Source of the DNA: Bradyrhizobium monzae | Lineage (GTDB): Bacteria; Pseudomonadota; Alphaproteobacteria; Rhizobiales; Xanthobacteraceae | Assembly: GCF_021458635.1 (NCBI RefSeq) | Contig: NZ_JAIRDQ010000006.1 | Coordinates: 373,105-437,104, forward strand | Direction of reading: 5' to 3' | Length of the DNA: 64,000 bases | Part shown: one piece after another, positions 61,559 through 64,000 of the stretch | Layout of the letters: each line of letters begins with the position of its first letter | Numbering within the stretch: the stretch's first letter is position 1 | Translations under genes and position numbers: made by a program | Notes under the pieces: model-generated | Database searches by the model: none | The model's input: only the letters and a program-made list of their open reading frames with translations | Told to the model about the DNA's origin: nothing

Positions 61559-62656
61559 ATGAGCGATTCCCTCCTTTCAACGGTCGGTGACCATTTCTTC
61601 ATTGGCCTGAAGCCGACCAGCGTCCTCGAAGACCGCGACCGTGCGCTGCTGCGGGATCTCAGGCCGGCTGGAATCATCCTCTACAAGAGCAATTTCCGTC
61701 ATGACCTGCCCTATCGGGACTGGCTGTCGGTCCACCGCGACCTGATCGCGGCGATCCGCGACGCCTCGCAGCGCGACAAGCAATTCATCGCCATCGATCA
61801 CGAAGGCGGACGCGTGTGCCGCACGCCGGCGCCGATCACGCGCTTCTCCTATGCGGCGCGCTGGGCCGGCACGTCTGAGCAGGTCGGCGACGCCATGGGC
61901 GTCGAGCTGGCTTCGCTCGGCTGCAATCTCAACTTCGCGCCGGTGCTCGACATTCACTCCAATCCCGCCAACCCCGTGATCGGCGAGCGTGCCCTCGGCC
62001 GCACCGCCGACGATGTCATCAAGTCCATGCTGCCGTTCACCAAGGCGATGGAACGTCGCGGCGTGCGGGCCTGCGGCAAGCATTTTCCGGGGCATGGCGA
62101 CACGCAGGTGGATTCGCATCACGAATTACCGGTGCTCGATCTCGACCTCGAGCAGATCAAGGCGCGCGAGCTGAGGCCGTTTGCCGCGGCGATCGCTGAT
62201 GGCATCGGGATGATGATGACCTCTCACATCCTGTACCGGAAGCTTGACGCCAACGATCCCGTGACGTTGTCGCGGCCGATCACGCAGGGGCTGTTGCGCG
62301 AGGCGATGAAGTTCGATGGCGTGATCGTGTCCGATGACGTCGGCATGCGCGCGATGGCAGGCCGGCTCGACGCGCCGGATTCCGGTGCACGCTTCATGGC
62401 CGCCGGCAACGACATGCTGATGATCTGCTCGCACCTGACCGACACCGAGCGCGCCCGCTTCCTCGCCCAGTCGATCATCAACGGCGTCGACCAGGGCAAG
62501 CTCGATCCGGCGGTGCTGGCGGCATCAAGCCAGCGCGTCCATGCGATGCTGGATAGCACCGCGCAGAACGAGGTCGCGGAGCTTTCGGGCGAGGTGCTCG
62601 CACGCCACCGCGCCGCCGGCACCCAGTTCGACGCGGCGACCGTCGAGGTCGTCTAG
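61559..62656 (+). CDS. nagZ: GH3 beta-N-acetylhexosaminidase (NagZ-like)
   Basis: This roughly 365-residue single-domain GH3 hydrolase has the NagZ-specific KHFPGHGDTQVDSHHELP loop carrying the His/Asp dyad near residue 182, IDHEGGRVCR, NFAPVLDIHSNPANPVIGERALG, and the nucleophile Asp in GVIVSDDVGMRA. It removes N-acetylglucosamine from muropeptides in peptidoglycan recycling. The ATG at 61559 (MSDSLLST) is used; the frame is open 28 codons further. A second nagZ elsewhere on the chromosome is likely, so the exact role is less sure. Confidence 0.85.
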   Translation: MSDSLLSTVGDHFFIGLKPTSVLEDRDRALLRDLRPAGIILYKSNFRHDLPYRDWLSVHRDLIAAIRDASQRDKQFIAIDHEGGRVCRTPAPITRFSYAARWAGTSEQVGDAMGVELASLGCNLNFAPVLDIHSNPANPVIGERALGRTADDVIKSMLPFTKAMERRGVRACGKHFPGHGDTQVDSHHELPVLDLDLEQIKARELRPFAAAIADGIGMMMTSHILYRKLDANDPVTLSRPITQGLLREAMKFDGVIVSDDVGMRAMAGRLDAPDSGARFMAAGNDMLMICSHLTDTERARFLAQSIINGVDQGKLDPAVLAASSQRVHAMLDSTAQNEVAELSGEVLARHRAAGTQFDAATVEVV

Positions 62657-62732
62657 GGTTATACCGGCCGGCCTCCGGCAAAATCCACCGCAAGACAGAC
62701 GTTCATCGGCGCCAGCGCCGTTGATCTCATTG

Positions 62733-62764
62733 TGCTACGCGTGCTAATGTTACGAGTAGTAGCA
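62733..62764. promoter_or_regulatory. inverted repeat before the RND adaptor gene
   Basis: tgctac and gtagca arms enclose 20 bases, ending 7 bases before the ATG, in an AT-richer patch that could hold the promoter. It could be a TetR-type site, but the arms are short. Confidence 0.3.
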
Positions 62765-62771
62765 TATAGCG

Positions 62772-64000
62772 ATGACGGGTTTGAACGTGAAACGCGCAGC
62801 CAAACTCCTAATCACCGCGCTGGTCGTGTTGCCCGCGGGCTACGCTGCCTATTATTTCAGGAATGACATCAAGGACATCAAGTTTCCGTTCGCGCTGCCC
62901 TTCATGCAGGCGGCGGAGGCGGAGCACGGTGCGACCGCCGCACCTCCGCCGAGACCGCCGGTCGCCGTCAAAGTCGCCGCCGCGAAGGCGGAGGACGTCC
63001 CGATCTATCTGACGGGCATCGGCACCATCCAGGCCTACAACACCGTCAATTTGCAGAGCCGGGTCGATGGCGAGATCGTCCAGATCCTTTTCCAGGAAGG
63101 GCAGGACGTCAAACAGGGCGACATCCTCGCCGTGATCGATCCGCGCCCGTTCCAGGCCCAGCTCGACCAGCAGATCGCGGTGAGGCAGAAGGATCAGGCG
63201 CTGCTCGACGGTGCGCAGATCGACATGGAGCGCTACGATTCGCTGATCCAGAAGGCCGCCGCGATCTCCCGGCAGGTCGTGGACCAGCAGCACGCGCTGG
63301 TCGAGCAGTACAAGGCGCAGGTCAGGAACGACGAGGCCCAGATCGAATACGCGCGCACGCAGCTCGGCTTCACCAACGTCCGCGCGCCGATCAGCGGACG
63401 GCTCGGCATCCGCCAGGTCGACCAGGGCAATTACGTCCGCGCGGTGTCGCCGACGACCATCGTCACCGTCACGCAATTGCAGCCGATCTCGGTGATCTTC
63501 ACGCTTGCGGCGGTCGCGGTCGGCCAGACCCGGCTCAGCCTCGGCCAGGCCGATGCACCGGTGGTCGCGCTCACGGCCGACAACACGATCGAACTGGACA
63601 AGGGCACGATCACGCTGGTCGACAACCAGGTCGATCAGGCCAGCGGCACGATCAAGCTGAAGGCGACCTTTCCCAACAAGGCGCTGAAACTCTGGCCCGG
63701 CAATTTTGCCAACGGGCGGATCACGGTGGACACGCGCAAGAACGCGATCACCGCGCCCGCGATCGCCGTGCGGCACGGGCCGCGGGGCGATTTCGTCTGG
63801 GTCGCAAAGGCGGACGATACGGCGGCCTTCCGCCCCGTCACCGTCGGGCAGATTTTCGATGGACGCGCGCTGATCGACAAGGGGCTGGCCAAAGGCGAGC
63901 GCGTCGTCACCGACGGCTATTACCGGCTCGAGAACGGCGCCCGCATCACCATCGAGGGCGCGTCGCCGGCCGCGAAGGCGCAGCCCACCATTCAGCCACG
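62772..64000 (+). CDS. RND efflux periplasmic adaptor (MdtA-like), C-terminus cut by window edge
   Basis: At least 409 residues are present and the end lies beyond 64000. An N-terminal signal/anchor (LLITALVVLPAGYAAYYF) precedes a Pro-rich linker, lipoyl and barrel-sandwich domain (VAVKVAAAKAEDVPIYLTGIGTIQAYNTVNLQSRVDGEI), an alpha-hairpin, IEYARTQLGFTNVRAPISGRLGIRQVDQGNYV, and a membrane-proximal domain with VTVGQIFDGRALIDKGL. MdtA-type adaptors work with RND pumps, whose genes should follow to the right. An alternative start is the GTG at 62787. Confidence 0.9.
   Translation, partial: MTGLNVKRAAKLLITALVVLPAGYAAYYFRNDIKDIKFPFALPFMQAAEAEHGATAAPPPRPPVAVKVAAAKAEDVPIYLTGIGTIQAYNTVNLQSRVDGEIVQILFQEGQDVKQGDILAVIDPRPFQAQLDQQIAVRQKDQALLDGAQIDMERYDSLIQKAAAISRQVVDQQHALVEQYKAQVRNDEAQIEYARTQLGFTNVRAPISGRLGIRQVDQGNYVRAVSPTTIVTVTQLQPISVIFTLAAVAVGQTRLSLGQADAPVVALTADNTIELDKGTITLVDNQVDQASGTIKLKATFPNKALKLWPGNFANGRITVDTRKNAITAPAIAVRHGPRGDFVWVAKADDTAAFRPVTVGQIFDGRALIDKGLAKGERVVTDGYYRLENGARITIEGASPAAKAQPTIQP

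Overview
The window reads as chromosome of a Bradyrhizobium-like alphaproteobacterium. The evidence is high GC, codon use dominated by G/C third positions, ABC/MFS/RND transport genes with divergent regulators, rhizobial-style intergenic palindromes (GTAGGGTGGGC... and GTCATGCCCGGG...), and best-recognised proteins typical of Bradyrhizobium. The species call is inference from recall, not a search.

Region 1 (0.9-15.3 kb) is a complete carbon-phosphorus lyase locus for phosphonate use. phnG-H-I-J-K-L-M-N plus an FMN-binding PNPOx-like gene runs leftward. A divergent phnF repressor gene sits beside it. phnC-D-E-E, the importer, also runs leftward, and a divergent rightward operon carries a hexapeptide acetyltransferase, a second phnM-like amidohydrolase and a DUF1045 2H-phosphoesterase. 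Three direct-repeat Pho boxes (11-bp period) and a perfect 12-bp-arm PhnF operator are visible. A bipartite palindromic repeat closes each phn transcription unit. No phnP is present; the DUF1045 protein is a candidate replacement.

Region 2 (15.3-30.5 kb) holds a sugar-acid-type DHDPS-family gene with a LacI-like operator, a chemoreceptor, an enoyl-CoA hydratase with a MarR regulator, a TetR/EmrAB-type efflux pair, a tannase-family hydrolase that has lost its motif cysteines, a GntP permease with a patatin, serA, and a triple rhodanese.

Region 3 (30.5-41.2 kb) holds an iron-siderophore unit (TonB receptor, orphan Fe-type binding protein, PepSY membrane protein), a MarR-hydrolase-membrane protein-MFS operon, and a GntR-controlled divergent pair (DHDPS-like aldolase / FAD-linked 2-hydroxyacid dehydrogenase).

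Region 4 (41.2-50.7 kb) is a looser region: small proteins, YgiQ radical-SAM, a decayed toxin-antitoxin remnant, an Rrf2-methyltransferase pair, a lipoprotein hydrolase, a DUF1488 pair, an AraC regulator, an AT-richer ABC binding protein and an IS5-type transposase fragment.

Region 5 (50.7-64 kb) has a styrene/indole monooxygenase pair (StyA/StyB-like) with a divergent LysR gene and LLM oxidoreductase, a large autotransporter split by a one-base frameshift, a CPA2 antiporter, a TetR/MFS pair with a near-perfect 22-bp inverted repeat, nagZ-like GH3, and the start of an RND efflux adaptor cut by the right edge.
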